Source: CAVQBP01 sp963710745 (GTDB lineage Bacteria; Bacteroidota; Ignavibacteria; Ignavibacteriales; Ignavibacteriaceae). From it: a DNA stretch of 64,000 nucleotides. The stretch lies in NCBI GenBank assembly GCA_963710745.1, contig CAVQBP010000027.1, forward strand, positions 124,001 through 188,000, written 5' to 3'. The notes beneath the pieces are model-generated. The model saw only the letters and a program-made list of their open reading frames with translations, was not told where the DNA came from and searched no databases. Each line of letters starts with the position of its first letter. Position 1 is the first letter of the stretch. Of this stretch, positions 38,701-46,129 are shown one piece after another. Made by a program: the position numbers and the translations under genes.

Positions 38701-39320
38701 TTTGGAAGATATCCTCTAAGTACCCCCGTCAATGTATCGCCGGGCATATTACTGTTGATAACAATTCCCAGACTATCCCATTTCGTCCCGTCATTTGAAC
38801 CTTCAATAATGATCTCCCATGGCTTAACCTGCAGACTGTCTGCCATGAGACTTCCGGATAAACTGATGCTGTCGATTTCAGGTATAACACTATTTCCTGC
38901 CAGTTCAATTTGTATCCAGGCACTTGAACTATCAAGAGTTATTTTTGTCATGGTGTTATGATCAAAAATCCATTCTCTTTCATTTCTTTTAGCTATACCA
39001 TCAGTGCTTGTAGTAGTTACAATCCATCCGGGCATTACCGAATCGATTATTCCGTCGGTAATAAGTTGAGAAGTTAAATCATAGTTATATGCACTTGACT
39101 GATATGCAGGTTTGTGTAAAGCCAGGTTATGATAATTTGTGGTATCAATCTGCAAAATTGGTGAGAAGTCTTCCTTTACATCTCCCGGATAGTTACCAAT
39201 TCCGCGCGTATATTCCTGTGCTTTAGTCATTATAATTGACGAAAAGACCAAAATGAAAATAAGATAAATGTAAAAGTTGAAAGGATATTTTAAATCCGGA
39301 AATAAAGTAAATTTTTTCAT
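35730..39320 (-). CDS. Secreted glycoside hydrolase family 2 enzyme with two discoidin-like domains
   Basis: The 1196-residue protein has an N-terminal hydrophobic signal (about 12-35, ending TKA). Two F5/8-type-C-like sandwich domains follow at about 50-190 and 220-360 (LHKPAYQSSA, then YVDFGAECSFNRIVLYWIRR). The GH2 core comprises the sugar-binding domain (about 380-580), an Ig-like domain and a TIM barrel. Candidate catalytic residues are the acid/base Glu820 (CGRNEGNPP) and the nucleophile Glu879 (LHSEMGMP). The Trp-rich barrel resembles exo-beta-D-glucosaminidases and beta-mannosidases more than beta-galactosidases, but the substrate cannot be fixed. It stands apart from the glycan locus that starts 1.4 kb further on. 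Confidence 0.86.
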   Translation of the reverse strand: MKKFTLFPDLKYPFNFYIYLIFILVFSSIIMTKAQEYTRGIGNYPGDVKEDFSPILQIDTTNYHNLALHKPAYQSSAYNYDLTSQLITDGIIDSVMPGWIVTTTSTDGIAKRNEREWIFDHNTMTKITLDSSSAWIQIELAGNSVIPEIDSISLSGSLMADSLQVKPWEIIIEGSNDGTKWDSLGIVINSNMPGDTLTGVLRGYLPKNLRVFEYPFKLNRIVNYKYYRADLNSPNAESWSISEFTICKDGNRIDIGGPYQFTSAWKSAGTKLEWVYVDFGAECSFNRIVLYWIRRAASGVVQISDDAESWKDIISLPSNAGNKDDIELSNYAKGRYVRIFMGKPLSPDGYIMSELEVYGEGGPVPVPHSQASIKKDGRIYLSGGEWKVQRESLVNAAGVGLSEAGFNDDDWIPATVPGTVLGSFLDAGALPDPNFGENQLLISDSYFYSNFWYRDEFNVPVFYKGKRTFINFDGINWKAEIYLNGQSLGTIDGAFIRGCFDVTKILFPGGKNVLAVKIIKNDKPGYVKEQTKYSHDVNGGELGADNPTYHASVGWDWMPTIRGRNIGIWNDVYLSESGPVTIQDPYVSTDLPLPDTNSADINIEVTLKNHSSEKVSGTLKGKFGKAVFNNPVSFNPNETKTIKLNPSTNPSLKIQNPKLWWPNGYGAPNLYNVELKFLTADGKESDSASFRTGIREMSYSEAGGVLKIWINGRRFIGRGGNWGFPESMLRYRKREYNIAVRYHKDMNFTMIRNWVGQTADDEFFDACDRYGIMIWQDFWLANPLDGPDPENDKMFLNNAEDFIKKIRNHPSIGLFCGRNEGNPPDVIDSGLRKLISDLSPEIHYISNSASGVVSGGGPYRAMPLKYYFQERATEKLHSEMGMPNVVTYESFKRFMPDSAMWPIGKIWGVHDFTLGGAQHGESFIKFINDDFGEVDSLKEWLTLAQWINYQGYRAMFEAQSKYRMGVLLWMSHPAWPSMVWQTYDYYFEPTAAYFACKKANEPLHIQWNPLTDSIEIVNYSVPDGSNLSALMQIINLDGTIKMEKNSILNCPEDSTIHCFKVEYPDSLNNVFFIRLKLKKNNKIISENFYWREKHNGDLKELRKLPKINLTYNTNAEKEGNHWLLSTVLVNNTKLPALMVRLKVIGSKSKKRILPVIYSDNYISLLPGEKKTVKMELNNEDTMGEEPEIVLEGLNIK

Positions 39321-39606
39321 GTTAAATGCCTATGAAGAATGGATTATAATCTTTTAAAAAGTAAGCCCTCAATTCGAAAAATGAATAGCATTTTAAAATA
39401 CATTGTTGTTATATTAACAGCAAGAGTAATGTCTGTTTTAAGACGGGGCATTCTATAACAGATGGCAGAAATAAGATTCTTTAGTTATGCAGCTTGTTTA
39501 TGATTAAATAACAAATGATTATTCTCGGAATAATTATATGAAAATAAAAATCATGTAAATATTTAATAAATTATTGGAAGGAAAATAATATTTTAGAAAA
39601 AATCTT

Positions 39607-40581
39607 ATGATAAAAAAGAAATCACCCAGGAACCGGACAATCTATTTAACAAATCAGGAGAAAGAATATTATTCAGGGAAAATTCTAAAAGCCGATTCAT
39701 TAACCGGATTTGCTTATGTTGATAACATAATTAATGGCGATATTTATAAAAGCTATAAGTTTATTCCGCCTGAATCCATTGATCTCTTATTCCTGGATCC
39801 GCCTTATAACCTCAGCAAGCAGTTTCATGATAGTAATTTTAATAGAAAAACTGAAGAGAAATATACAGAGTGGTTTGATTCGTGGTTTAAGCTTTTATTG
39901 CCGCTGTTAAAAGATACTGCTACAGTCTATGTCTGCGGAGATTGGAAAACTTCTATAACAATATATAATGTTATAAAGGATACTCTTATAGTTAGAAACA
40001 GGATAACATGGGAGAGAGAAAAAGGAAGAGGAGCAAAAAGAAATTTCAAGAATTCTCACGAAGATATATGGTTTGCAACAAAGAGTGATCAATATACATT
40101 CAACCTGGATGCAGTAAAATTAAAACGGAAAGTAGTTGCTCCATACAGAGAGAACGGAAAGCCGAAAGACTGGGAAGAAAGTGAAAGCGGAAATTACAGG
40201 CTAACGCATCCGGGTAATTTTTGGAATGATATAAGTATTCCGTTCTGGAGCATGCCTGAAAATACAGATCACCCTACTCAGAAACCGGAAAAACTTGTAG
40301 CTAAGCTTATACTTGCCAGCACTAATGAAAATGACGTTGTGTTTGATCCGTTTTCAGGTTCGGGTACTACAGCAGTAGTTGCAAAAAAATTAAAACGACA
40401 TTTTTTTGCTGTAGAATTAGCTGAAGAGTATGTTATGCTGGGTTTAAAAGGCTCGACCTGGCTGCAAATGAGAGCAGTATACAGGGATACGAAAATGGAG
40501 TGTTCTGGGAACGGAATACATTTACTGAAAGGAAAAAAAATAAAAAGAAAAGTTGAAAACTATTTTTTGCTTTTTGATTAG
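39607..40581 (+). CDS. Orphan DNA methyltransferase, beta-class N6-adenine/N4-cytosine type
   Basis: The 324-residue protein has the catalytic motif DPPY (residues 64-67, LFLDPPYNLS) before the AdoMet motif FSGSGTT (249-255), the order of beta-class amino-methyltransferases. HPTQKPEKL precedes the AdoMet motif, as usual. DPPY favours adenine, but N4-cytosine cannot be excluded. No restriction endonuclease or specificity subunit lies nearby, so it may be a regulatory or protective orphan enzyme. Start: ATG 39607, a few bases after an A-rich leader without a strong ribosome site. Confidence 0.88.
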   Translation: MIKKKSPRNRTIYLTNQEKEYYSGKILKADSLTGFAYVDNIINGDIYKSYKFIPPESIDLLFLDPPYNLSKQFHDSNFNRKTEEKYTEWFDSWFKLLLPLLKDTATVYVCGDWKTSITIYNVIKDTLIVRNRITWEREKGRGAKRNFKNSHEDIWFATKSDQYTFNLDAVKLKRKVVAPYRENGKPKDWEESESGNYRLTHPGNFWNDISIPFWSMPENTDHPTQKPEKLVAKLILASTNENDVVFDPFSGSGTTAVVAKKLKRHFFAVELAEEYVMLGLKGSTWLQMRAVYRDTKMECSGNGIHLLKGKKIKRKVENYFLLFD

Positions 40582-40782
40582 TAAAGAAATTATATTTATA
40601 TACTTTTTGATTAAATATCAAGATTAAGGTTAGTTAATCAGCTGCGGTCAGTAGCTGGCAAAAATCTCAAATGTTTTTCTGCTCAAAAAAAAGAACAGCC
40701 AAACTTGCACCTGATCAATTTCTCAGCTGCCGGAGGTTTAAAATTAAAAACCCCCAAAACAGAAAATATTAGTGGTTTCATT

Positions 40783-41574
40783 TTAAACAATTATTGTCTT
40801 AACGCCTGTGTTCTGAAGATTTTTTAACTCTTCGTTCGGAATATTGGAATCGGTAACAACAATATCTATATCAGCAATGGGAGCAATAAAGGCGAAGCTT
40901 CTCCTGAGAAATTTACTAGAATCAGTTACCAATATCACCTCTTTTGAAATATCAATCATAAGCTTATTTAAATGGGCTTCCTCAATATTTGGTGTTGATA
41001 TTCCATATTTGGAATCTATACCGTCAACACCGATAAAGAGCTTATCACAAAAATGATTTTTAATGCTGTTCTCAGCAATCGGTCCAATTAAAGAAAGAGA
41101 AGTATGTCTGAGGATCCCGCCTAACATAACCACTCTGATATTTTCGTTATTAATAAATTGACTTGCAATATTTAAAGCGTTTGTAATAACTGTTAAATTG
41201 TTGGATGAGGAAAGATTCCGGGCTACTTCAAGTGTGGTTGTGCCCGAATCAATAATTATAGTATCTGAATCCTGTACTAATTCCGCTGCTTTTTTCCCGA
41301 TGGATTGCTTTTCTTTTGCATGAAGCTTTGATTTATCATTTAATTTATAATCTATTCCTACCCGCTGTACTTTAATTCCCCCTCCTCTGGTTCTGATTAA
41401 CAAACCTTTCTCTTCTAACTGATCCAGATCGTTTCTTATAGTAACTTCACTTACTTTAAAAATGCTTACAAGCTCATTTATTTTAACCTGCCCATTTTTA
41501 TTAATTATTTCGTTTATTTTTGCCCGGCGGCCTAAAGTTAAATCCCCATCAGATGAAGATCTACTATTTTCCAT
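40783..41574 (-). CDS. DeoR/AgaR-family transcriptional repressor
   Basis: The 263-residue protein has a DeoR helix-turn-helix (about 16-70, RRAKINEIINKNGQVKINEL then SEVTIRNDLDQLEEKGLL). A sugar-phosphate-sensing domain follows with DSGTTTLEVARNL, VITNALNIA, VVMLGGILR and FIGVDGID. DeoR-type regulators usually repress sugar operons and let go on binding a sugar phosphate. It is divergent from a 21-kb glycan locus that holds agaS, kbaZ and kbaY, which makes an AgaR-like role (galactosamine or galactose derivatives, tagatose phosphates) likely. The gap in front of it carries several repeats that could be its operators. Confidence 0.87.
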   Translation of the reverse strand: MENSRSSSDGDLTLGRRAKINEIINKNGQVKINELVSIFKVSEVTIRNDLDQLEEKGLLIRTRGGGIKVQRVGIDYKLNDKSKLHAKEKQSIGKKAAELVQDSDTIIIDSGTTTLEVARNLSSSNNLTVITNALNIASQFINNENIRVVMLGGILRHTSLSLIGPIAENSIKNHFCDKLFIGVDGIDSKYGISTPNIEEAHLNKLMIDISKEVILVTDSSKFLRRSFAFIAPIADIDIVVTDSNIPNEELKNLQNTGVKTIIV

Positions 41575-41902
41575 AAAAATCCAAAATTTTTGGGTGAATA
41601 TAAAGAAAATTAATCCTTTTTTTGTTTACAAACAATTACGAATAGTATTGTTTTTAGAACTCTTATGAATACTTTCTATTATTTTAATAAAGGAAGGTAA
41701 ACAAAAATGTTGACAAAGGAAAAACAATCCATTATTTTTCAAAGGCAGGTTCAATCTATTTGATTCTGTTACGATCAATACTATGAAATATTCTCATCTA
41801 AATAATGAAAAATTTCGGATCATAATTTTTAATTTCGGATCTGCTTCCAGATCTATTCGATTTTGAAAGGTTCATTAAAAAATATTTAAAGAAGGGAAAA
41901 AG
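41575..41902. promoter_or_regulatory. Divergent control region of the glycan locus with candidate operators
   Basis: The 328 bases between the DeoR-type gene and the amidohydrolase gene carry no ORF of note but dense repeats. CCAAAA-T-TTTTGG is at 41581-41593. TTTGTTTAC at 41621-41629 has its exact inverse, GTAAACAAA, at 41697-41705. AATTTCGGATC occurs twice, at 41811-41821 and 41831-41841, exactly 20 bases apart. The palindrome GATCTG-N4-CAGATC lies at 41838-41853. Direct repeats two helical turns apart are common in DeoR-family operators. Functional assignment is inference. Confidence 0.5.
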
Positions 41903-42988
41903 ATGCAAAAAAAAATCTATTTAATTCTATTTTGTCTTTTCCATCTATCAACATTGATAGCACAATCCGATCCTGAAAAAATCTTGTTAAAAGATTATAA
42001 ACCTGTAAGTTTATACAAAACCCCGGTTACAAAAATTCAAAAAGCTAAATATCCTATAATTGATATGCATTCACACCCTTATGCAGCTGGTCCGGAGCAG
42101 ATTGCAGAGTGGGTAAAAAATATGGATAGTGTCGGAATTGAAAAAACAATAATTCTCTCATATGCCCACGGATCTAAATTTGATTCTATTTATTCCCTTT
42201 ACTCTAAATATCCTGATAGATTTGAATTATGGTGCGGCTTTGATTATACAGGATATGATAAGCCTGGTTATGGTCCTGATGCAGTCAAAGAATTGGAAAG
42301 ATGCTATAAAAAAGGTGCCCGGGGTGTTGGGGAATTGGGCGATAAAGGGAAGGGTTTATTTTATTGCACACCAGCTGCGTATGGAATGCATCTGGATGAT
42401 CCAAGAATGGATTTGCTTCTGGATAAATGCGGTGAATTAGGTATGCCCGTTAATATTCATGTTGCTGACCCAATCTGGATGTATCAGAAAATGGATTCAA
42501 CTAATGATGGTTTAATGAATGCATATTCCTGGAGGCTGGATAATCAGAAAGATATTTTGGATCTGGAACAATTATTAAAAACATTAGAGAATGCAGTTAC
42601 AAAACATCCCAATACTATTTTTATTGCGTGTCATCTTGCAAACTGTTCGCATGACCTTCAGCTGCTTGGTAATTTATTAGATGAATATCAGAACTTGTAT
42701 TCCGATTTTTCTGCTCGTTATGCTGAGAGCGCCCCGGTGCCAAGATATACGGCAAAATTTTTCAATAAATATCAAAATCAACTATTATATGGTACCGATA
42801 TGGGCTTTGATACACAAATGTACCGGGTAACATTCCGGATTTTGGAATCTGAAGATGAACATTTTTATGAAATCGATCAGTTCGGATATCATTGGGCTTT
42901 ATACGGATTTGGGCTGGATGATGAAATACTTAAAAAAGTATATAGAGAAAACGCTCTAAATATTTATAAAATAGGAAATAATAATTAA
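41903..42988 (+). CDS. Secreted amidohydrolase-2-family metal-dependent hydrolase
   Basis: The 361-residue protein starts with a signal peptide (residues 1-20, TLIA then QSD). The mature part is an amidohydrolase TIM barrel with metal-ligand candidates His56 and His58 (DMHSHP), His186 (IHVADP), His244 (ACHLAN) and Asp299 (GTDMGF). Members include decarboxylases, lactonases and sugar-lactone hydrolases. The substrate is unknown; being exported and first in the glycan locus, it may act on a sugar lactone or modified sugar. GAAGGG before the ATG is a good ribosome site. It is not an AgaA/NagA-type deacetylase, which belongs to a different, cytoplasmic branch. Confidence 0.8.
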   Translation: MQKKIYLILFCLFHLSTLIAQSDPEKILLKDYKPVSLYKTPVTKIQKAKYPIIDMHSHPYAAGPEQIAEWVKNMDSVGIEKTIILSYAHGSKFDSIYSLYSKYPDRFELWCGFDYTGYDKPGYGPDAVKELERCYKKGARGVGELGDKGKGLFYCTPAAYGMHLDDPRMDLLLDKCGELGMPVNIHVADPIWMYQKMDSTNDGLMNAYSWRLDNQKDILDLEQLLKTLENAVTKHPNTIFIACHLANCSHDLQLLGNLLDEYQNLYSDFSARYAESAPVPRYTAKFFNKYQNQLLYGTDMGFDTQMYRVTFRILESEDEHFYEIDQFGYHWALYGFGLDDEILKKVYRENALNIYKIGNNN

Positions 42989-43407
42989 AGAGCAGTTAGA
43001 TAGATTAATCTCTTGAATATAAAAGAGATGAAAAATTATAATGTTTAAAAAATATATACAAAATACTTGACAAGGTAAAATAAGTTAATTATTTTAAAAC
43101 CAAAGGAAAAGCAAAAAATTATCTTCCAAATAGAAACAATTAATAAAGTTACATATAATAGATTATACTTACCGTTGGATAAAGAAAGGGATTAATAAAT
43201 TGTAATCATTTGCTGTTTTTACAGTGTAGAATATTTAATTTTATATAGAGTTTAAAATCATATCTAAAAAAAATATAGAGGGATTAATTACAATACAGAC
43301 ATTTAATACTTAAAACTGATGTTTGGCATCCTTTAACCAAATATTTGAAAAGAAATCAAAAATTATAGTAAAGCAAAATAACATGAGAACCACAAAACGG
43401 AGGTAAA
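42989..43407 (+). other. Gene-free region before the second receptor gene
   Basis: This 419-base stretch is very AT-rich. I found no ORF, tRNA or strong hairpin. Its length suggests that the receptor gene has its own promoter. One TTTG near 43210 is followed 19 bases later by TATTTAAT, a poor match to the TAnnTTTG box. A CGGAGG ribosome site at the end belongs to the receptor gene. Confidence 0.4.
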
Positions 43408-46050
43408 ATGAATTATAGATTTTTACTGCAAAAAAGTTTTTCCACTTTCCTTATAAGTTTTTCTTTAATATTAACTCAGATTGTCTATGCAGGTGTCACA
43501 GGTAAAATATCAGGAAAAGTTACCGATGCAGGTACCGGAGAACCTTTATTGGGAGCAAATGTTATTATTGAAGGAACTACAATGGGCGCGGCAACTGATG
43601 CCGAAGGTGATTACTTCATTATAAATATCCCCCCCGGTACATATAATTTAAAAGCTTCCATGATAGGTTACACAGCCCAGTCTTTAGTTGATGTTGTTGT
43701 TAATATTGACAGAACTACTAATGAAGATTTTAGTTTGAAGACGGGAAGTATTTCTACAAATGAGGTGGTTGTTATAGCACAAAAGCCTGTAATTAGAAAA
43801 GATTTGACTTCGAGTATTGTTGAAATTAACTCCCAGGAAATTGAGGTAAGCCCGCAAAGGGATGTTCAAAGTATGTTGAAACAGCAGCGCGGGATCCTTT
43901 TGGGATATAATCATCTCGGTAAAAACGGTCTGGCTGAAACAAATACTCCGTCAGATGAACTTCACATAAGAGGCGGAAGAGAAGGAGAAACAGCTTTTAC
44001 TCTTAATGGTATCGTTGTTACCGATCCTATGTGGGGCGGCGCTCAATTTATTCAGAATTCAGCGGGAAAATATATCGAGGAATTTAACACCCTTGCCGGA
44101 ACATTTAATGCGGAATACGGCAATGCAATGTCAGGAGTTATAAACGTTGCAGCTAAAAGAGGGAATCAAAATAAATATAATGCTGATCTGTCATTATATA
44201 CAGACCAGTTCGGAATAGATAAGTATGATCAGAATACAATGCAGGGTGCCCTTGGTGCTGGTGGACCTGTTCCATTAACAAATGGGAACTTAACATTTTA
44301 TGTAACCGGGGAAAGAAAACTAAGTGATGGTTATCTCTATGGTTATAATTATCCGAATTGGGTCGATTCAGAAGGGAAAGATGTCGATCCCACAACGAAG
44401 CTGCCGGCAGGAAATGGTGAAAAAGTATCAATGGACCGCTTCGATTACTGGAACACCACACTACTGCTGAAATGGGCAGTTACACCAAGTTTTTTAGTAA
44501 CTGGTTTCGGCAGCCTTGGCAATTTAAGAAATGATTCTTATTCAAATACATATAAATATAATAGAGACGGGTCTCCTTATAATAAATCTGATGAGAAATT
44601 TGTCAATTTAAATATAACTCATGCTTTAACACAAGACAGCTATTATGAAATTGGTTTAGCAAGACAGGTTCATACAAGATTCTTGGGAGTTTACGACAGC
44701 TGGGACAAATATATGCAGAACTTAGAATCATTCGATCCCTCGGGAAATTTTTCTATAATAGGTGAAGATTGGTTCTGGGAAGATGAAAATTGGTCGGTTA
44801 ACACAGTAAGAGCTTCTTTTGCCAGCCAGGTGAATAAAACAAACTTTATTAAAATTGGCGGAAATTTAAGGCTTCTGAATATCGATTATGAATCTAAAAA
44901 CCCGAATGAACCAGGCAGCTACTGGGTAAATTACTCTCATAAACCAAAAGAAATTAATGGTTTTATACAGGATAAAATGGAATTCTCTGAAATTGGATTA
45001 ATAATTAACCTAGGTGTCAGGGTGGATTCATGGGATCCTGATTCCCCCTACTTTACTGATATTGTTAATACACTTGATTTGAAAACGGCAAATGCAACAA
45101 TTAAAACAAAACTTTCACCCCGTTTTGGTGTATCATATCCTATTTCGGATCAAGCTGCATTTCACTTTGCATATGGTCATTTTTATCAAATGCCCTCATA
45201 TTTTAACTTATATGGAAGCCAGCGGTATTTAACTCATCCGGATGATAAAGATTGGGATAAGTATCCGCAATTTAGGGGAATGAATTTTCCCTACACATCC
45301 GAAGGCTCGGGTAACACCAGACTAGCTAATACTAATATGGAACCTGAAAAAACTGTGGCCTATGAAGCCGGTGTACAGCTTAAACTTTCCGAAGATATCT
45401 CTTTAGATGTGACAGCTTTCTACAAAGAAATGACAAATCTTGTGGGAGTTCGATACATTGAAGCTGCAAATTACGGAACAGGTGCTACTCTTTCCGATAA
45501 TTTTGATTATGCTAATGCTAAAGGCGTGGAGCTTGTTTTGAATAAGAGATTCAGCAATTATTTTTCTTTAAGAGCAAATTATACATACTCAAATTCTTTA
45601 GTAACCAGTTCAAGCCCCTGGGCACAATTGCAAATTCAAAATCCGACATTCAGAACATTTACATCCGACTGGGATAGACCGCATACATTTAACCTCGATC
45701 TATATGTTTCATTACCAAAAATATGTGATATAAGCTTATCGGGTAATTTTCAGTCAGGTCTGCCTTATACTATTAAAACAGAACCGAATACTGAAAGAAT
45801 GCCTTATATAGAGTCTATTGATTTGAAATTAAGCAAGAAGTTTAGCCTATTTAATATTACTCCTAAAGTATATATAAATATTATTAATCTAACCGATAGA
45901 AAAAATATTTATTCGGTATATGCAAACAGCGGCAAACCCGATTTGCCTTTAGGAATTCCAAGAACTCCCGCTAATCTAAATGTATATGATATCCCGGCTA
46001 ACTATAGCCCCGGGAGACAAATTTATTTAGGTTTTTCTTTGGAAATATAA
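43408..46050 (+). CDS. TonB-dependent outer-membrane receptor of the glycan locus
   Basis: The 880-residue protein has a signal peptide (residues 1-28, IVYA). A carboxypeptidase-regulatory-like domain is at about 31-115 (GKVTDAGTGEPLLGANV, PPGTYNLKASMIGY). The plug, at about 125-250, has ELHIRGGREGETAFTLNG and FNAEYGNAMSGVINV, and the barrel runs to the end (QIYLGFSLEI). It should import oligosaccharides or another large ligand. A CGGAGG ribosome site lies 4 bases before the ATG. It is a paralogue of the receptor at 201 and is followed in the same order by a T9SS-like secreted protein and a PorV-like protein. No SusD is present. Confidence 0.9.
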   Translation: MNYRFLLQKSFSTFLISFSLILTQIVYAGVTGKISGKVTDAGTGEPLLGANVIIEGTTMGAATDAEGDYFIINIPPGTYNLKASMIGYTAQSLVDVVVNIDRTTNEDFSLKTGSISTNEVVVIAQKPVIRKDLTSSIVEINSQEIEVSPQRDVQSMLKQQRGILLGYNHLGKNGLAETNTPSDELHIRGGREGETAFTLNGIVVTDPMWGGAQFIQNSAGKYIEEFNTLAGTFNAEYGNAMSGVINVAAKRGNQNKYNADLSLYTDQFGIDKYDQNTMQGALGAGGPVPLTNGNLTFYVTGERKLSDGYLYGYNYPNWVDSEGKDVDPTTKLPAGNGEKVSMDRFDYWNTTLLLKWAVTPSFLVTGFGSLGNLRNDSYSNTYKYNRDGSPYNKSDEKFVNLNITHALTQDSYYEIGLARQVHTRFLGVYDSWDKYMQNLESFDPSGNFSIIGEDWFWEDENWSVNTVRASFASQVNKTNFIKIGGNLRLLNIDYESKNPNEPGSYWVNYSHKPKEINGFIQDKMEFSEIGLIINLGVRVDSWDPDSPYFTDIVNTLDLKTANATIKTKLSPRFGVSYPISDQAAFHFAYGHFYQMPSYFNLYGSQRYLTHPDDKDWDKYPQFRGMNFPYTSEGSGNTRLANTNMEPEKTVAYEAGVQLKLSEDISLDVTAFYKEMTNLVGVRYIEAANYGTGATLSDNFDYANAKGVELVLNKRFSNYFSLRANYTYSNSLVTSSSPWAQLQIQNPTFRTFTSDWDRPHTFNLDLYVSLPKICDISLSGNFQSGLPYTIKTEPNTERMPYIESIDLKLSKKFSLFNITPKVYINIINLTDRKNIYSVYANSGKPDLPLGIPRTPANLNVYDIPANYSPGRQIYLGFSLEI

Positions 46051-46129
46051 AGTAAAAATTCTGATGCAATGGGTAATCTTATTGTTACGTAATTCCTTCA
46101 CTTATTATTTGGAACAAGGAGATTAAATA

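Noticed and set aside
40732..40755. Terminator between the methyltransferase and the DeoR-type gene
   Set aside because: GGAGGTTT and AAACCCCC pair with one mismatch on the plus strand and no U-run follows on either strand; too weak to annotate.
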